Below, one piece after another: positions 43,899 to 53,680 of a DNA stretch of 64,000 nt. The notes beneath the pieces were generated by a model that was not told where the DNA came from, did no database searches, and saw only the letters and a list, made by a program, of their open reading frames with translations. A program made the position numbers and the translations under genes. The stretch's first letter is position 1, and the number at the start of each line of letters is the position of its first letter. This DNA comes from Sphingomonas cannabina (GTDB lineage: Bacteria; Pseudomonadota; Alphaproteobacteria; Sphingomonadales; Sphingomonadaceae): assembly GCF_021391395.1 (NCBI RefSeq), contig NZ_CP090059.1, positions 1,411,001 to 1,475,000 on the forward strand. The letters are read 5' to 3'.

Positions 43899-44375
43899 TC
43901 ATCCCTTAACCCAGCGCACCGCCGGATCGTCGAAATCCACCGTCTCGCCGAGCTCGTAGACGTTCCGATAGCCATAGGCCGCGAGATTGATGAAGGTCTG
44001 GATGTTGAGCGAGACCGCCGGCGCCTTGAGCCGTACCGGTGTGCGGTCGTTCGCGAAATTGTTGTTGCAGTAGATCAGGATCGGCCGCGTCCGGTCGGGC
44101 AGCGCGGCGGCGAGCGCATCGGCGGTGAAATCGGTCAGCGGCAGGTTGACCGCACCGTCGATATGGCCCTGCCGGAAGGCGTCCGCCGACCGCGCGTCGA
44201 GGATCACTGCCTTTCCGCTGCGCGCCATCTCCTGGAACCTGGCGAGGGTGATGCGGCGGCGTTCGCGCCTGGGCGCGACATCCGCGGCGAGCCTCTGGAA
44301 GCCCGGATAGTCGATCCGCGGATTGGGCGGCGGCGTGTCGGTGGCAAGCAATGCGGCGATCAGGAGCAAGGGCAT
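43899..44375 (-). CDS. Rhodanese-like sulfurtransferase, possibly exported
   Basis: 158 residues with a single rhodanese domain (about 38-150). VILDARSADAFRQGHIDGAVNLPL is the CH2-type motif, and the active-site loop carries C103 in ILIYCNNNFAND. The loop is unusually Asn-rich compared with the common C-x4-R loop. A short hydrophobic N-terminus (MPLLLIAALLATDT) may be a signal peptide. Substrate unknown. It converges with the PAS gene. Confidence 0.83.
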   Translation of the reverse strand: MPLLLIAALLATDTPPPNPRIDYPGFQRLAADVAPRRERRRITLARFQEMARSGKAVILDARSADAFRQGHIDGAVNLPLTDFTADALAAALPDRTRPILIYCNNNFANDRTPVRLKAPAVSLNIQTFINLAAYGYRNVYELGETVDFDDPAVRWVKG

Positions 44376-44496
44376 CGTCGTCCCCCTCAGCGTATTCGCC
44401 GGTCAGGCTGGGCCCGCTGCAATGAAGCCGCGGTTAACGCGCCGGGCCGGATCGGTTGAAACCACGCCATCGCCGTTCGACCCGAAGAGCCGGCGA

Positions 44497-44748
44497 CGGA
44501 AATGTTGACTAAATTGACCCGTCTCGTGTGTGTGCAAGCCGCTCCGAGAGAGACGCGGTGCGGACGCTACCAGGACGCGACTGGGAAGCGACAGCGGCGC
44601 GACGGATACGCGACGCGGGCGCGACGCAGGCGCGACAGGAACGCGACGCACGGGCGGCTCGGAAAAAGATCGACGGACTCAAAGAGCGGACCAGCGTCGC
44701 AGCAGCGCCGAGCCTCGTGAGGCAAGCGGACGAAATCCTATATTGCAA
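44497..44748 (-). repeat. 252-bp element B with internal 11-bp-periodic array (inverted partner of element A)
   Basis: Read on the minus strand it starts TTGCAATATAGGATTTCG, contains CGCTGGTCCGCTCTTTGA (as in element A), and ends GTCAATTTAGTCAAC then ACATTTCCG. Between them, 44541-44650 is exactly ten 11-base units of the same NNNGTCGCGYC consensus (6 of 10 carry GTCGCG). The ends are much better conserved between A and B than the array units, which keep length and core but not sequence. It lies in a 496-bp gap with no credible gene. Confidence 0.85.
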
Positions 44749-44871
44749 GCCGAGACAAAGAGCTGGCTGGAGCCCGTCCGGATGAGCGGCGTTAGACGTA
44801 GACCCATAAAGTTCCGCGACCGTTAGCGACCCGGTTGCGGAGGCTTCACTGGGCTGACATCGTTGCGTCCG

Positions 44872-45282
44872 ATGTCGACCCTGTTCATTGAAGCCGACGA
44901 GCCTCTGCTCGTTTTCCCGTCAGTCGAGATCGCTGAGCGCTACCTCGAAGCAGAAGATGTTCGAAACGGTGTTTACCCACGCGCTTTCGGCCCTTCGGGT
45001 GAGCAGTTCTCGATAACGACCGAGGGTGAGCGGGTCATCATCAGGTTGATCGATGCCCCTGCGGATGTCAGCGGTCTGACAGGGCTTCTAAAGCGTTCCT
45101 TGGCGGCTGTTGACGAGCCGATGTCCGACGCTGCCAATCTTCCCGAATTAGTAGCGGCAGCGGAAGCGTTCTGGAACGAGCGCGACCCATTTGATGAGCG
45201 CTTCTCGAAGTCGGTCCCTTGGTGGGGCTGCATGTTAGTGTTGGTCGGAATAGTCGCCATAGTGGCATTCGTATTGCGATAA
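44872..45282 (+). CDS. Hypothetical protein with C-terminal membrane anchor
   Basis: 136 residues from the ATG at 44872. A soluble alpha/beta N-terminal part (STLFIEADEPLLVFPSVEIAERYLEAED, then a GPSGEQFSITTEGERVIIRL strand pair) is followed by a single C-terminal helix, WWGCMLVLVGIVAIVAFVLR. GC is about 57 % over 44881-45060 by hand count, lower than the neighbours. It lies 123 bp from the TTGCAAT end of element B. No family is recognised. Confidence 0.65.
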   Translation: MSTLFIEADEPLLVFPSVEIAERYLEAEDVRNGVYPRAFGPSGEQFSITTEGERVIIRLIDAPADVSGLTGLLKRSLAAVDEPMSDAANLPELVAAAEAFWNERDPFDERFSKSVPWWGCMLVLVGIVAIVAFVLR

Positions 45283-45338
45283 GGCGCATGGCAGCAAACC
45301 ACCGGTCCGGACCATCCCGTTTATGAGTTCACTGCCTA

Positions 45339-45413
45339 GTGCTCCTGCGAAGGCAGGAGCACAGCCCGCAAGCGACGCGCCCGTGATCCAGGGCTCCTGC
45401 CTTCGCAGGAGCA
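45339..45413. repeat. Paired palindromic repeat, family 2
   Basis: Inverted copies at 45339-45362 and 45388-45413, each GCTCCTGC-(GAAG or CTTC)-GCAGGAGC, between the hypothetical gene and arsC. The loop has GAAG where the copies at 6366-6441 have GAAA. Confidence 0.85.
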
Positions 45414-45444
45414 CCGAAGCTGCTTCAATCCCAGCCCGACGGAC

Positions 45445-45780
45445 TTAAAGAATCTCGCGCACCTTTTCCGGCGGGCGGCCGAGCACGACGCCCTTCTCGG
45501 TCTCGACCAGCGGCCGCTCGATCAGGATCGGGTCGGCCGCCATCGCGTCGAGGATCGCATCGTCGGACGCATCCTTGAGCGTCTTGGCGGCGTCCTCGGC
45601 CGTACGCAGCCCTTCGCGCGGCGTCATGCCGGCGCGGGCATAGAGGCGGGCGAGTTCGTCGCGGCTCGGCGGGGTCTTGAGATACTCGACCACGGTCACC
45701 TCGGCGCCCGCTTCATGCAGGATCGCCAGCGCCTCGCGCGACTTGGAGCAGCGCGGGTTATGCCAGATCGTCGCCTTCAT
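45445..45780 (-). CDS. arsC: ArsC-family (glutaredoxin-type) reductase
   Basis: 111 residues. The catalytic cysteine is C11 in [14 protein letters not shown], and [12 protein letters not shown] holds the conserved arginine of the ArsC fold. True arsenate reductase or YfgD-like activity cannot be told apart by eye; no other ars gene is nearby. Its start codon overlaps the accC stop (ATGA), so it is transcribed with fatty-acid genes, which favours a general stress or metabolic role over an arsenic operon. Confidence 0.85.
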   Translation of the reverse strand: MKATIWHNPRCSKSREALAILHEAGAEVTVVEYLKTPPSRDELARLYARAGMTPREGLRTAEDAAKTLKDASDDAILDAMAADPILIERPLVETEKGVVLGRPPEKVREIL

Positions 45781-47129
45781 GCGTCCTGTTTCGCCAGCCA
45801 CTCTTCGAGCCACTTGATCGTATAGGCGCCCTGCTGGAACTCGGGATCGTCGAGCAGATGCTGGTGGAGCGGGATGGTGGTCTTCATCCCCTCGATCACG
45901 AACTCCTCCAGCGCGCGGCGCAGCCGCATCAGGCAGCGTTCGCGGGTGCTGCCGTAGACGATCAGCTTGGCGACCATCGAGTCGTAATAGGGCGGCACGC
46001 GATAGCCGGTGTAGAGCCCGCTATCGACGCGCACGTGCATTCCGCCCGGCGCGTGAAAGTGCGTCACCGTCCCCGGCGAGGGCGCGAAGGTGCGCGGGTC
46101 CTCGGCGTTGATGCGGCATTCGATCGCATGGCCGTGGAACGCGATGTCCTCCTGCCGGCACGACAGGCCCTCGCCCTCGGCGACGCGGATCTGCTCGCGG
46201 ACCAGGTCGATGCCGGTGACCATCTCGGTGATCGGGTGCTCGACCTGCAGGCGGGTATTCATCTCGATGAAGTAGAACTTCCCGTCTTCCCACAGGAACT
46301 CGATCGTGCCGGCGCCGCGATAGCCCATGTCGGCCATCGCCTTGGCGACGATGCCGCCCATCCGCGCGCGCTCCTCGGGCGTGATGATCGGGGAGGGAGC
46401 CTCCTCCAGCACCTTCTGGTGGCGGCGCTGGAGCGAGCAGTCGCGCTCGCCGAGGTGAATGGCGTTGCCCTCGCCGTCGCCGAACACCTGGAACTCGATG
46501 TGGCGCGGGTTGCCGAGGTATTTCTCCATGTAGACGGTGGCGTCGCCGAACGCCGCCTTGGCCTCGCTGCCGGCCTGCTGCATCAGCGATTCCAGCTCGT
46601 CCTCATGCTGCACGACCTTCATGCCGCGCCCGCCGCCGCCCGAGGCCGCCTTGATCAGCACCGGATAGCCGATCTTCTTGGCGAGCCGCTTGGCCTCGGC
46701 GACGTCCGCGATCGCGCCGTCGGAGCCCGGCACCAGCGGTAGTCCGAGCGCGCCGGCGGTGCGCTTCGCCTCCACCTTGTCGCCCATCGTGCGGATGTGC
46801 TCGGGCTTCGGCCCGACGAAGATGATGTTGTGGAGCTCGACGATCTCGGCGAAGCGGGCGTTCTCGCTCAGGAAGCCGTAGCCCGGGTGAATCGCGTCCG
46901 CCCCGCTGATCTCTGCCGCGGAGATGATGTTCGGGATGTTGAGATAGCTCTCGACCGCCGGCGGCGGGCCGATGCAGATCGCCTCGTCCGCCAGTCGCAC
47001 GTGCATCGCGTCGGCGTCGGCGGTCGAGTGCACCGCGACCGTCTTGATCCCCATCTCGTGGCAGGCGCGATGGATGCGCAGCGCGATCTCGCCGCGGTTG
47101 GCAATCAGCAGCTTCTTGATTTTAGGCAT
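45777..47129 (-). CDS. accC: Acetyl-CoA carboxylase, biotin carboxylase subunit
   Basis: 450 residues. The N-terminal domain starts [19 protein letters not shown]. The ATP-grasp domain has [38 protein letters not shown] and [20 protein letters not shown], and the C-terminal domain ends in [11 protein letters not shown]. It carboxylates biotin on AccB, the first step of fatty-acid synthesis. It lies 10 bp after accB and overlaps arsC by 4 bp. Confidence 0.98.
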   Translation of the reverse strand: MPKIKKLLIANRGEIALRIHRACHEMGIKTVAVHSTADADAMHVRLADEAICIGPPPAVESYLNIPNIISAAEISGADAIHPGYGFLSENARFAEIVELHNIIFVGPKPEHIRTMGDKVEAKRTAGALGLPLVPGSDGAIADVAEAKRLAKKIGYPVLIKAASGGGGRGMKVVQHEDELESLMQQAGSEAKAAFGDATVYMEKYLGNPRHIEFQVFGDGEGNAIHLGERDCSLQRRHQKVLEEAPSPIITPEERARMGGIVAKAMADMGYRGAGTIEFLWEDGKFYFIEMNTRLQVEHPITEMVTGIDLVREQIRVAEGEGLSCRQEDIAFHGHAIECRINAEDPRTFAPSPGTVTHFHAPGGMHVRVDSGLYTGYRVPPYYDSMVAKLIVYGSTRERCLMRLRRALEEFVIEGMKTTIPLHQHLLDDPEFQQGAYTIKWLEEWLAKQDA

Positions 47130-47139
47130 GGGCGCCGCG

Positions 47140-47625
47140 TTACTCGACCACGACGAGCGGCTGGTCGAACTCGACCGGCTGACCGTTCTCGATCAGCATC
47201 GCCTTCACGGTGCCGGCGGCCGGCGCGACGATCGGGTTCATCACCTTCATCGCCTCGATGATCAGCAGCGTGTCGCCGGCCTTCACTTGCTGGCCGACCG
47301 CGACGAACGGCTTCGCCTCCGGATTGGGCGAGAGATAGGCGGTGCCGACCATCGGCGATTTGACCGCATTGGCGTGGCTCGCCGCCGGGGCGGCAGCCGC
47401 GCCGCTCTCTACAACCGGGGCGCTTGCCGCCGGAAGCGGGGCGGGAGCCGGTGCATAGGCGACGGGGGGCGCAGCGGGGGCGGCGGCACGGGCGACGCGC
47501 ACCTTGCGCTCACCGTCTTGCACCTCGATCTCGGTGAGCTGGGTCTCGTCGAGCACCTGGGCGAGCTGGCGCACCAGGGCGATATCGACGTGCATCTCGC
47601 CGTTGGACGTTACGGTTTCGGTCAT
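47140..47625 (-). CDS. accB: Acetyl-CoA carboxylase biotin carboxyl carrier protein
   Basis: 161 residues. The N-terminal part [24 protein letters not shown] precedes an Ala/Pro-rich hinge (about 48-88). The C-terminal biotinyl domain carries the modified lysine in [13 protein letters not shown]. It carries carboxy-biotin between AccC and the AccAD transferase. It follows aroQ by 48 bp, the usual alphaproteobacterial order. Confidence 0.98.
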   Translation of the reverse strand: MTETVTSNGEMHVDIALVRQLAQVLDETQLTEIEVQDGERKVRVARAAAPAAPPVAYAPAPAPLPAASAPVVESGAAAAPAASHANAVKSPMVGTAYLSPNPEAKPFVAVGQQVKAGDTLLIIEAMKVMNPIVAPAAGTVKAMLIENGQPVEFDQPLVVVE

Positions 47626-47673
47626 TCGCTCCCTCGGGGACTCGGCCCTCGAAAAATGAAAGCGCGCGCTCTG

Positions 47674-48108
47674 TCAGAGTCGCGCGGCGGCTTCAAGCGC
47701 GAGTAGATACGACAGCGCACCGAAACCGGCGATGGTTCCTCGCGCCGCGCGTCCGACATAGCTCAGATGGCGGAAGTCCTCGCGGGTGTGCGGGTTGGAA
47801 AGGTGCACCTCGATCACCGGCACGTTCACTGCCTTGATCGCGTCATGGATCGCGACGCTGGTATGGGTGAAGCCGGCGGCATTGAGCAGCACCGCCTTTG
47901 CCCCGACCGACTGCGCTTCCTGCAGCCAGTCGACGAGATGGCCCTCATGATTCGACTGGCGCACCTCGACCTCGAGCCCGAGTTCGCGCGCCCGGTCCTC
48001 CAGCCTGCCGGCGATGTCGTCGAGCGTGTCCGATCCGTAGATCTCCGGCTCGCGCGTCCCCAACAGGTTCAGGTTCGGCCCGTTGAGGACGTAGACGGTA
48101 TCGGCCAA
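47674..48108 (-). CDS. aroQ: Type II 3-dehydroquinate dehydratase
   Basis: 144 residues if read from TTG 48108 (GGGGACAG ribosome site, giving the usual [16 protein letters not shown] start). An ATG at 48123 would add five residues. Catalytic tyrosine follows in [11 protein letters not shown], and [15 protein letters not shown] and [19 protein letters not shown] hold the remaining active-site residues. It makes 3-dehydroshikimate in the shikimate pathway. First gene of aroQ-accB-accC-arsC. Confidence 0.96.
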   Translation of the reverse strand: MADTVYVLNGPNLNLLGTREPEIYGSDTLDDIAGRLEDRARELGLEVEVRQSNHEGHLVDWLQEAQSVGAKAVLLNAAGFTHTSVAIHDAIKAVNVPVIEVHLSNPHTREDFRHLSYVGRAARGTIAGFGALSYLLALEAAARL

Positions 48109-48149
48109 GAGCTGTCCCCACATTCAGCAGTGCGCCCCCCATACCCGCT

Positions 48150-48231
48150 CGTGTCGAGCGAAGTCGAGACACGTTGACACATCCGCGCTGCATGTCGGCC
48201 CAAGCCCCTCGACTTCGCTCGGGGCGAACGG
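48150..48231. repeat. Paired repeat, family 5 (GTGTCGAGC/TCGAGACAC and CCTCGACTTCGCTCGGGG)
   Basis: Two imperfect hairpins (48150-48173 and 48205-48231), the second ending GCGAACGG, in the gap between the divergent aroQ and thiSG genes. The same pair occurs at 61122-61172 inside the atp operon. Confidence 0.8.
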
Positions 48232-48244
48232 GTAGGGGAGGGGC

Positions 48245-49249
48245 ATGCATACCGACGGCACCGTCACGATCATCGTCAACGGCGAACACCGCCGCGTCGC
48301 CGCGGGGCTGAGCCTCGCCGAACTCGCCGGCGAGCTGGGGCTGGCGCCAGAGAAGGTCGCGGTCGAGCGGAATTTGGAGGTGGTGCCGCGGTCCACGCTG
48401 GGACAGGTCTGCGTCGAGGACGGCGACGAGATCGAGATCGTCCACTTCGTCGGCGGGGGCGATCATGCCCCGGCGATCGCCGACGATTCGTGGACCGTCG
48501 CCGGCAAGACCTTCCGCTCGCGTCTGATCGTCGGCACCGGCAAGTACAAGGATTTCGCCGAGAACGCCGCCGCGGTCGAGGCGTCGGGCGCGGAGATCGT
48601 CACCGTCGCGGTCAGGCGCGTCAACGTCAGCGACCCCAAGGCGCCGATGCTGACCGACTTCATCGATCCCAGGCGCATCACCTACCTTCCCAACACCGCC
48701 GGCTGCTTCACTGCCGAGGAGGCGATCCGCACGCTGCGTCTCGCACGCGAGGCGGGAGGATGGGAGCTGGTCAAGCTCGAGGTGCTGGGCGAGGCACGCA
48801 CGCTCTATCCCGACATGGTCGAGACGATCCGCGCGACCGAGATCCTGGCGAAGGAAGGCTTCAAGCCGATGGTCTACTGCGTCGACGACCCGATCGCCGC
48901 CAGGCGGCTGGAGGATGCCGGCGCGGTCGCGATCATGCCGCTGGGCGCACCGATCGGATCGGGGCTCGGCATCCAGAACCGCGTCACCATCCGGCTGATC
49001 GTCGAGGGCGCCACGGTGCCGGTGCTGGTCGATGCCGGCGTCGGCACCGCGTCGGACGCGGCGGTGGCGATGGAATTGGGCTGCGACGGCGTGCTGATGA
49101 ACACCGCGATCGCCGAGGCTAAGGATCCGATCGCGATGGCGCGGGCGATGCGGCTGGCGGTGGAAGGCGGGCGTCTCGCCTATCTCGCCGGGCGGATGGG
49201 GAAGCGACGCTACGCCGATCCGTCGAGCCCGCTGGCGGGGCTGATCTGA
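48245..49249 (+). CDS. thiG: ThiS-ThiG fusion: sulfur carrier joined to thiazole synthase
   Basis: 334 residues. Residues 7-72 are a ThiS beta-grasp domain ([12 protein letters not shown], then [10 protein letters not shown]) whose Gly-Gly, normally the free C-terminus that is thiocarboxylated, is internal here at 70-72. A 12-residue linker leads to ThiG (about 84-334): [15 protein letters not shown], the Schiff-base lysine K177 in [28 protein letters not shown] and [11 protein letters not shown]. It makes the thiazole of thiamin. Cleavage of the joint or an altered sulfur route is required. No TPP riboswitch is seen upstream. Confidence 0.95.
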   Translation: MHTDGTVTIIVNGEHRRVAAGLSLAELAGELGLAPEKVAVERNLEVVPRSTLGQVCVEDGDEIEIVHFVGGGDHAPAIADDSWTVAGKTFRSRLIVGTGKYKDFAENAAAVEASGAEIVTVAVRRVNVSDPKAPMLTDFIDPRRITYLPNTAGCFTAEEAIRTLRLAREAGGWELVKLEVLGEARTLYPDMVETIRATEILAKEGFKPMVYCVDDPIAARRLEDAGAVAIMPLGAPIGSGLGIQNRVTIRLIVEGATVPVLVDAGVGTASDAAVAMELGCDGVLMNTAIAEAKDPIAMARAMRLAVEGGRLAYLAGRMGKRRYADPSSPLAGLI

Positions 49250-49262
49250 CGGGAGAAGGCAT

Positions 49263-50057
49263 ATGCGGGCGACGATCGGACTGGTGATGCTGGCGGCGCT
49301 GGCGGGATGCCAGCCGGCGGGCGAGGCCAACAATCAATCGGCCAATGTTGCCGCAACGATCGAGGCCCAGCCGCACAAGGTCACGCTCAAGGCGGCCGAC
49401 GGCGTCACCGTGCACGGCCGCTACTATGAGGCGGACTCGCCCAAGGCGCTGATCCTGCTGTTCCACCAGGCCGGCTCCAGCAAGGACGAATATGCGACCA
49501 TCGCGCCGCGGCTGGTGGAGGCGGGCTATTCGGCGCTGGCGATCGACCAGCGTTCGGGCGGCGGGCTCTACGGCCCCAATGAGACCGTCGCGAGCGACGG
49601 CGCCGCGATGGAGATGCCCGAGAGCGAGAGCTATCTCGCGGCCCAGAAAGACCTGGAGGCGGCGCTCGCCTGGGGACAGCAGCAGAAGCTGCCGATCGTG
49701 CTGTGGGGGAGCAGCTATTCCTCCTCGCTGATCTTCCGCCTGGCGGCGGCGCATCCAGGGGCGGTCAAGGCGCTGCTCGCCTTCTCGCCGGGCGAATATT
49801 TCGACGACAAGACGCTGATCCGAAAGGCCGCCGCCAAGGTGACGGTGCCGGTGTTCGTTACCTCGACCGCCGACAAGGACGAGGTCGAGAATGGCGACCT
49901 CGTCTTCAAGGCGCTGCCGAAGAACGACACGTCGGAGCGGATCGTGCCGCGGCGATCGGTGCACGGCTCGTCGATGCTGGTCGAGTCGAAGAATCCGGAC
50001 GGCGCGGCCGACATCTGGCAGGCTGTGCTCGCCTTCCTCGGCAAGGTCGCGCCCTGA
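49263..50057 (+). CDS. Alpha/beta-hydrolase lipoprotein
   Basis: 264 residues with lipobox LAGC (lipidated C16). The alpha/beta-hydrolase core has the oxyanion strand LILLFHQAGSSKDEY and nucleophile elbow GSSYSSS (S151). The acid is probably in VTSTADKDEVE and the histidine in SVHGSSML. It resembles dienelactone-hydrolase or BAAT-type esterases facing the periplasm. Substrate unknown. It starts 13 bp after thiSG. Confidence 0.82.
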   Translation: MRATIGLVMLAALAGCQPAGEANNQSANVAATIEAQPHKVTLKAADGVTVHGRYYEADSPKALILLFHQAGSSKDEYATIAPRLVEAGYSALAIDQRSGGGLYGPNETVASDGAAMEMPESESYLAAQKDLEAALAWGQQQKLPIVLWGSSYSSSLIFRLAAAHPGAVKALLAFSPGEYFDDKTLIRKAAAKVTVPVFVTSTADKDEVENGDLVFKALPKNDTSERIVPRRSVHGSSMLVESKNPDGAADIWQAVLAFLGKVAP

Positions 50058-50137
50058 GCGGCTCTGCAAGCCTCCGGAACATGCCGTCCGACGGATCGTT
50101 TTTCCTGTCGTGACAAGAGTTTCCGAGGAGAGGCCCG

Positions 50138-50341
50138 ATGGGCGAACTGATCGACAAAGTGAAAGGCAACATCAACGAGATGGCCGGCAAGGCGAAGCAG
50201 GCGATGGCCGGCGACGCCGACGATCCGGCCCGCACGCGCCGCGATGACGAGCTCGCCGCCGAAGGCGCCGCGCAGGAGATGAAGGGTAAGGGCCAGCAAT
50301 TCGCCGGCAAGCTCAAAGGCGCGCTCGGCGACGACATCTGA
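50138..50341 (+). CDS. CsbD-family stress protein
   Basis: 67 residues, hydrophilic and helix-forming, with the repeated CsbD pattern KVKGNINEMAGKAKQAM and GKGQQFAGKLKGALG. Members are induced by general stress. In sphingomonads the general stress response uses EcfG, but no EcfG promoter was assigned here. The ribosome site is GAGGAGAGG. An intrinsic terminator follows. Confidence 0.88.
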   Translation: MGELIDKVKGNINEMAGKAKQAMAGDADDPARTRRDDELAAEGAAQEMKGKGQQFAGKLKGALGDDI

Positions 50342-50365
50342 CCGATTCGCCCACGCAGGCGATGG

Positions 50366-50396
50366 AGGCCGCTTCGGGAGACCGGGGCGGCCTTTT
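50366..50396 (+). terminator. Intrinsic terminator after the CsbD gene
   Basis: Arms AGGCCGC/GCGGCCT around a 14-base loop followed by TTTTCCC, 25 bp after the stop. Confidence 0.8.
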
Positions 50397-50500
50397 CCCG
50401 TTGGGGATGCGACATGGTCTCGAAGACGAGAGTGCAGGAGAGCGTGTGCGACTTGATGATCGCCCTGGGCGCCGTGGGCAGCTCCGAGCGCCGACCGGAA

Positions 50501-50535
50501 TAAAATTGGGGCCGCCCCGCAAAGGAGACGGCCCC
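50501..50535 (-). terminator. Intrinsic terminator of the second TonB-receptor gene
   Basis: On the minus strand GGGGCCG pairs with CGGCCCC over a 14-base loop and is followed by AATTTTA, 23 bp past the receptor stop. Confidence 0.75.
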
Positions 50536-50557
50536 CTACATTCCGACAATTCGAGCG

Positions 50558-53500
50558 TCAGAACTTCACTTCGACGCCGGCATAGAAGAAGCGGCCGACG
50601 TTGTCGTAGATGCCGCTGCCTTCGGTCGTGCCGTCGAGGCCATAAGGCGGAAGCCGGTCCGTGATATTGTCGACGCCCGCATAGATGCGGTACCGATCGC
50701 CAACCTTCGCTCCGACGCGGATGTCGTGATAGAAGACCCTCGGATACCAGGGATTCGCATAGGCGTCGGGGTTCTCAGGCGGGCGGCCCTGCCAGCTGAA
50801 CTGGGTTTCGTAGGTTCCGATCGTCTGCGGACCGATGTAACGCATCTTATATGTCAGATCGAAGCCGCCGAAATCGAGCGTCGACGACAGATTGGCTTCC
50901 CACCGCGGATCGCCGAGCTCGAAGAGCTGGCGGTTGATAAAGGACGGCGTGTTGATGTCGGTATAGTTGTCGCGCCTGATGACATAGCTGACGATGCCGC
51001 GGAGGCTGAGGCGCACGCCGTCGTCGAGCGGCGTGTTATAGGCCAGATCGACGTTGATGCCGGACGTCTTCTGCTTCGCGAAGTTGAACGGCCCCGACAG
51101 GAAGGCGGCCTCGGTGGGGCCCACCTGATAGCTGACCGTGCTCCCACCGACCATACGATCAAACTGGCCGAAGAAGGTGCCGTCGGGACGACGGAAGACC
51201 GCCGCGCAATATTGGTTGTCGATCCCGCTCGGGCTGTCATAGCACTGATTGATGATCGTCTGCGAACCGAGCGAGAAGATCACGTTGTCGATCGTGACGT
51301 TGTAATAGTCGACCGACAGGGTGAAGCCCGGGATCCAGCGCGGCTTCAGGACGGCGCCGACGGTGAAGCTCGTGCCGCGCTCCGCATCGAGATTGGGGTT
51401 CGAGCCGTTGAGGCCGCGCACGCCCGAGGCGGGCGTATTCGTCCACGGCACGGTGACGCCGCCCACGACCTCAGTCGTCGGCACGCCGGCCGCGGCGCAA
51501 TTGCGGACGCGGTTCGGATTATTGTTGATCTGCGTCGCGGAGCACGGATCGATCAGCCCAGTGAGATAGGTCTGGCTGGGTGAGGCATAGAGATCGCTCT
51601 GCGTCGGCGCGCGGACCGACTTGCCGTAGCTCGCGCGGAAACGCAGATCCTGCACCGGGGCCCAGGTGCCGCCGACGCTCCATGTCCAGACGGTGCCGGT
51701 CCGGCCGATGTTATAGTCGGACACGCGGGCCGAGCCCTCGAACGACAGCTCCTTGAAAAAGGGCATGTCGGCGAGCAGCGGGATGCGAACCTCGCCGAAT
51801 GCTTCCTTCACCTTGAGCTTCGGCGGCGCGAAGTCGGGAATGGCATTGAGGAAAGTATTCCCTGCCGCGGTAAAGGCGTCATAGGCGGCGAAGGCGGTTT
51901 CCTCACGATATTCTCCGCCGAACGCAAAGCCGATCGGTCCGCCGGGCAGGCTGAACAGCTGAGAGAGGTCGCCCCGGACGAACCCCGTAATGTCGAGTAG
52001 CTCGGCCCGCTGGCGCCGACTCGATTTGACCGTGACATAGTCGAGCGCTGCCTGGCTCGGCGCGCCATAGCCGAACAGGTTGAGCGGTACGCAGGCGGGA
52101 TCGTCGTTGGCCGAGCTCGCATCGGCGTTCACCGCGCAGACGATATTGCCCGCCGTATTGCGCACGGCATTGATCGCGCGGCCGTAGCGTGCCGAGTCGA
52201 TGTTGCCTTCGGTTTCGTAATAGGTCTTGAGCTTGCCGTAGTTGACGCTCAGCTCATAACCCCAGTCTTCGTTGAAGGTGCCGCTTGCGCCGCCGGTGAT
52301 CTGGAACACCTCGCGCTGGTGATCCTCGCCGCGGCCGCCGAAGTCGATGTTGAAGCGCTGCGCGGTGAAGGTCGTGGCGCCGGGCGCGAGCGACGAGACC
52401 AGCAGCGCGCGCGCCTGCGATGTCAGGAACGGATTGTTGATGCTGAACGTGTTGTTGAAGAAGGTCGGCTGGCCTTCCTGAACCGAATCGACGCGAATAT
52501 ATTTGCCCTCGAGGAAGGGGACGAACGCCTCCGAAACCTCATAGTGCGACAGGAAATTGATGGCCTTGCGGTCGAGCTTCGGCAGAAGCTGGCCGCTCAG
52601 GCGCAGCGTCGAGCCGAGGCCGCCGACGCTGTTGCTCGAACCATAGACGCGCAGATCCTCGATCACATTGTTCCGGGCGAGTGTGCCGTCGGGCATGAAC
52701 ACGAACGTATAGCCTAGCTCCGCGCCGGTATTGCTCCGCTGCCCCGTGCAGTTGAGGGCGCGCCGCGCGGCGTTGGCTGGCGTGTTCGCCGGGCAAGCGG
52801 AGGTGTAGAGTCCGCCTTCCGAGATGTTGATGTTGCGCACGCCGCGCAGGAAGACATTGTCCGGAATGCCGTCGCCGGTCGACGGCTCGCCGACGGTATT
52901 GTCATAGGCGTTGAACTGATTGCGGCCGGAAAAGGCACCGAAATAATCGTCGCGGTCGGTATAGTAGACCGCGTTCTGCACCGCATATTCGGCAGAGAGC
53001 GTGACGTTGCCGCGACCCTCGCTGAAATTCTTGCCCGCGGTCAGACTGACGAAATAGGAGCCGCGGTCCCCGCGATCCGAGATGCCGCCCTGGGCGCGTC
53101 CGGTGATCCCTTCGAAGTCGCGGCGAAGGACGTAGTTGACCACGCCGGCAACCGCGTCCGAACCGTAGATGGACGAAGCGCTGCCGATGATGACATCGAC
53201 TCGTTCGAGCAGATCGGCGGGAACATTGTTCACGTCGACCCGATTGATGCCCGGCGTCGAGGTGACATGGCGCCTGCCGTTGACGAGCGTCAGGGTACGC
53301 GCCGTGCCCAGGCCGAGCAGGTCCATGGCATTGATGCCCGCGGTGCCGATGAAGCGCGTCGAATTGCTCTGACTGAAAGTCGACCGGAGCGCCGGAAGCT
53401 GGTTCAGCGCGTCGCCGACCGACAGATTGCCGGTCGAGAACAGTTCGGCGCGGGTGATCGAGGTGATCGGCGCGATCGAAGTGTCATTCGGCCGCAGCAG

Positions 53501-53680
53501 GCGGGAGCCGGTGACGACGATTTCTTCGTTGTTTGCCGCCTGGGACTCGTCCGACTGATCCTCCTGCGGCGCGGTAACCGTCGCTCCCGTCGCGACTTGA
53601 GTGGCCTGTGCAGAAACTGCGGATGGAGCAAGCAGCAGCGTACCGGCAAGCGCCGTCGCGCTCAGAAACGAGCTCTTCAT
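50558..53680 (-). CDS. TonB-dependent outer-membrane receptor
   Basis: 1040 residues. Signal peptide MKSSFLSATALAGTLLLAPS with cleavage near AVSAQA (about 24). TonB box EEIVVTGSR lies at 52-60. The plug has NQLPALRSTFSQSNSTRFIG and GTARTLTLVNGRRHV, then IYGSDAVAGVVNYVLRRDFEG. The long barrel ends in the aromatic C-terminus FFYAGVEVKF. This is the sphingomonad receptor type often linked to peptides or complex substrates. No catabolic gene is adjacent. A GGGGG ribosome site and a 266-bp, relatively AT-rich upstream region precede it. Confidence 0.95.
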   Translation of the reverse strand: MKSSFLSATALAGTLLLAPSAVSAQATQVATGATVTAPQEDQSDESQAANNEEIVVTGSRLLRPNDTSIAPITSITRAELFSTGNLSVGDALNQLPALRSTFSQSNSTRFIGTAGINAMDLLGLGTARTLTLVNGRRHVTSTPGINRVDVNNVPADLLERVDVIIGSASSIYGSDAVAGVVNYVLRRDFEGITGRAQGGISDRGDRGSYFVSLTAGKNFSEGRGNVTLSAEYAVQNAVYYTDRDDYFGAFSGRNQFNAYDNTVGEPSTGDGIPDNVFLRGVRNINISEGGLYTSACPANTPANAARRALNCTGQRSNTGAELGYTFVFMPDGTLARNNVIEDLRVYGSSNSVGGLGSTLRLSGQLLPKLDRKAINFLSHYEVSEAFVPFLEGKYIRVDSVQEGQPTFFNNTFSINNPFLTSQARALLVSSLAPGATTFTAQRFNIDFGGRGEDHQREVFQITGGASGTFNEDWGYELSVNYGKLKTYYETEGNIDSARYGRAINAVRNTAGNIVCAVNADASSANDDPACVPLNLFGYGAPSQAALDYVTVKSSRRQRAELLDITGFVRGDLSQLFSLPGGPIGFAFGGEYREETAFAAYDAFTAAGNTFLNAIPDFAPPKLKVKEAFGEVRIPLLADMPFFKELSFEGSARVSDYNIGRTGTVWTWSVGGTWAPVQDLRFRASYGKSVRAPTQSDLYASPSQTYLTGLIDPCSATQINNNPNRVRNCAAAGVPTTEVVGGVTVPWTNTPASGVRGLNGSNPNLDAERGTSFTVGAVLKPRWIPGFTLSVDYYNVTIDNVIFSLGSQTIINQCYDSPSGIDNQYCAAVFRRPDGTFFGQFDRMVGGSTVSYQVGPTEAAFLSGPFNFAKQKTSGINVDLAYNTPLDDGVRLSLRGIVSYVIRRDNYTDINTPSFINRQLFELGDPRWEANLSSTLDFGGFDLTYKMRYIGPQTIGTYETQFSWQGRPPENPDAYANPWYPRVFYHDIRVGAKVGDRYRIYAGVDNITDRLPPYGLDGTTEGSGIYDNVGRFFYAGVEVKF

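Noticed and set aside
48124..48244. TPP riboswitch before the thiS-thiG fusion
   Set aside because: The gap holds only the family-5 repeat; no thi-box core (CUGAGA-type) was found.
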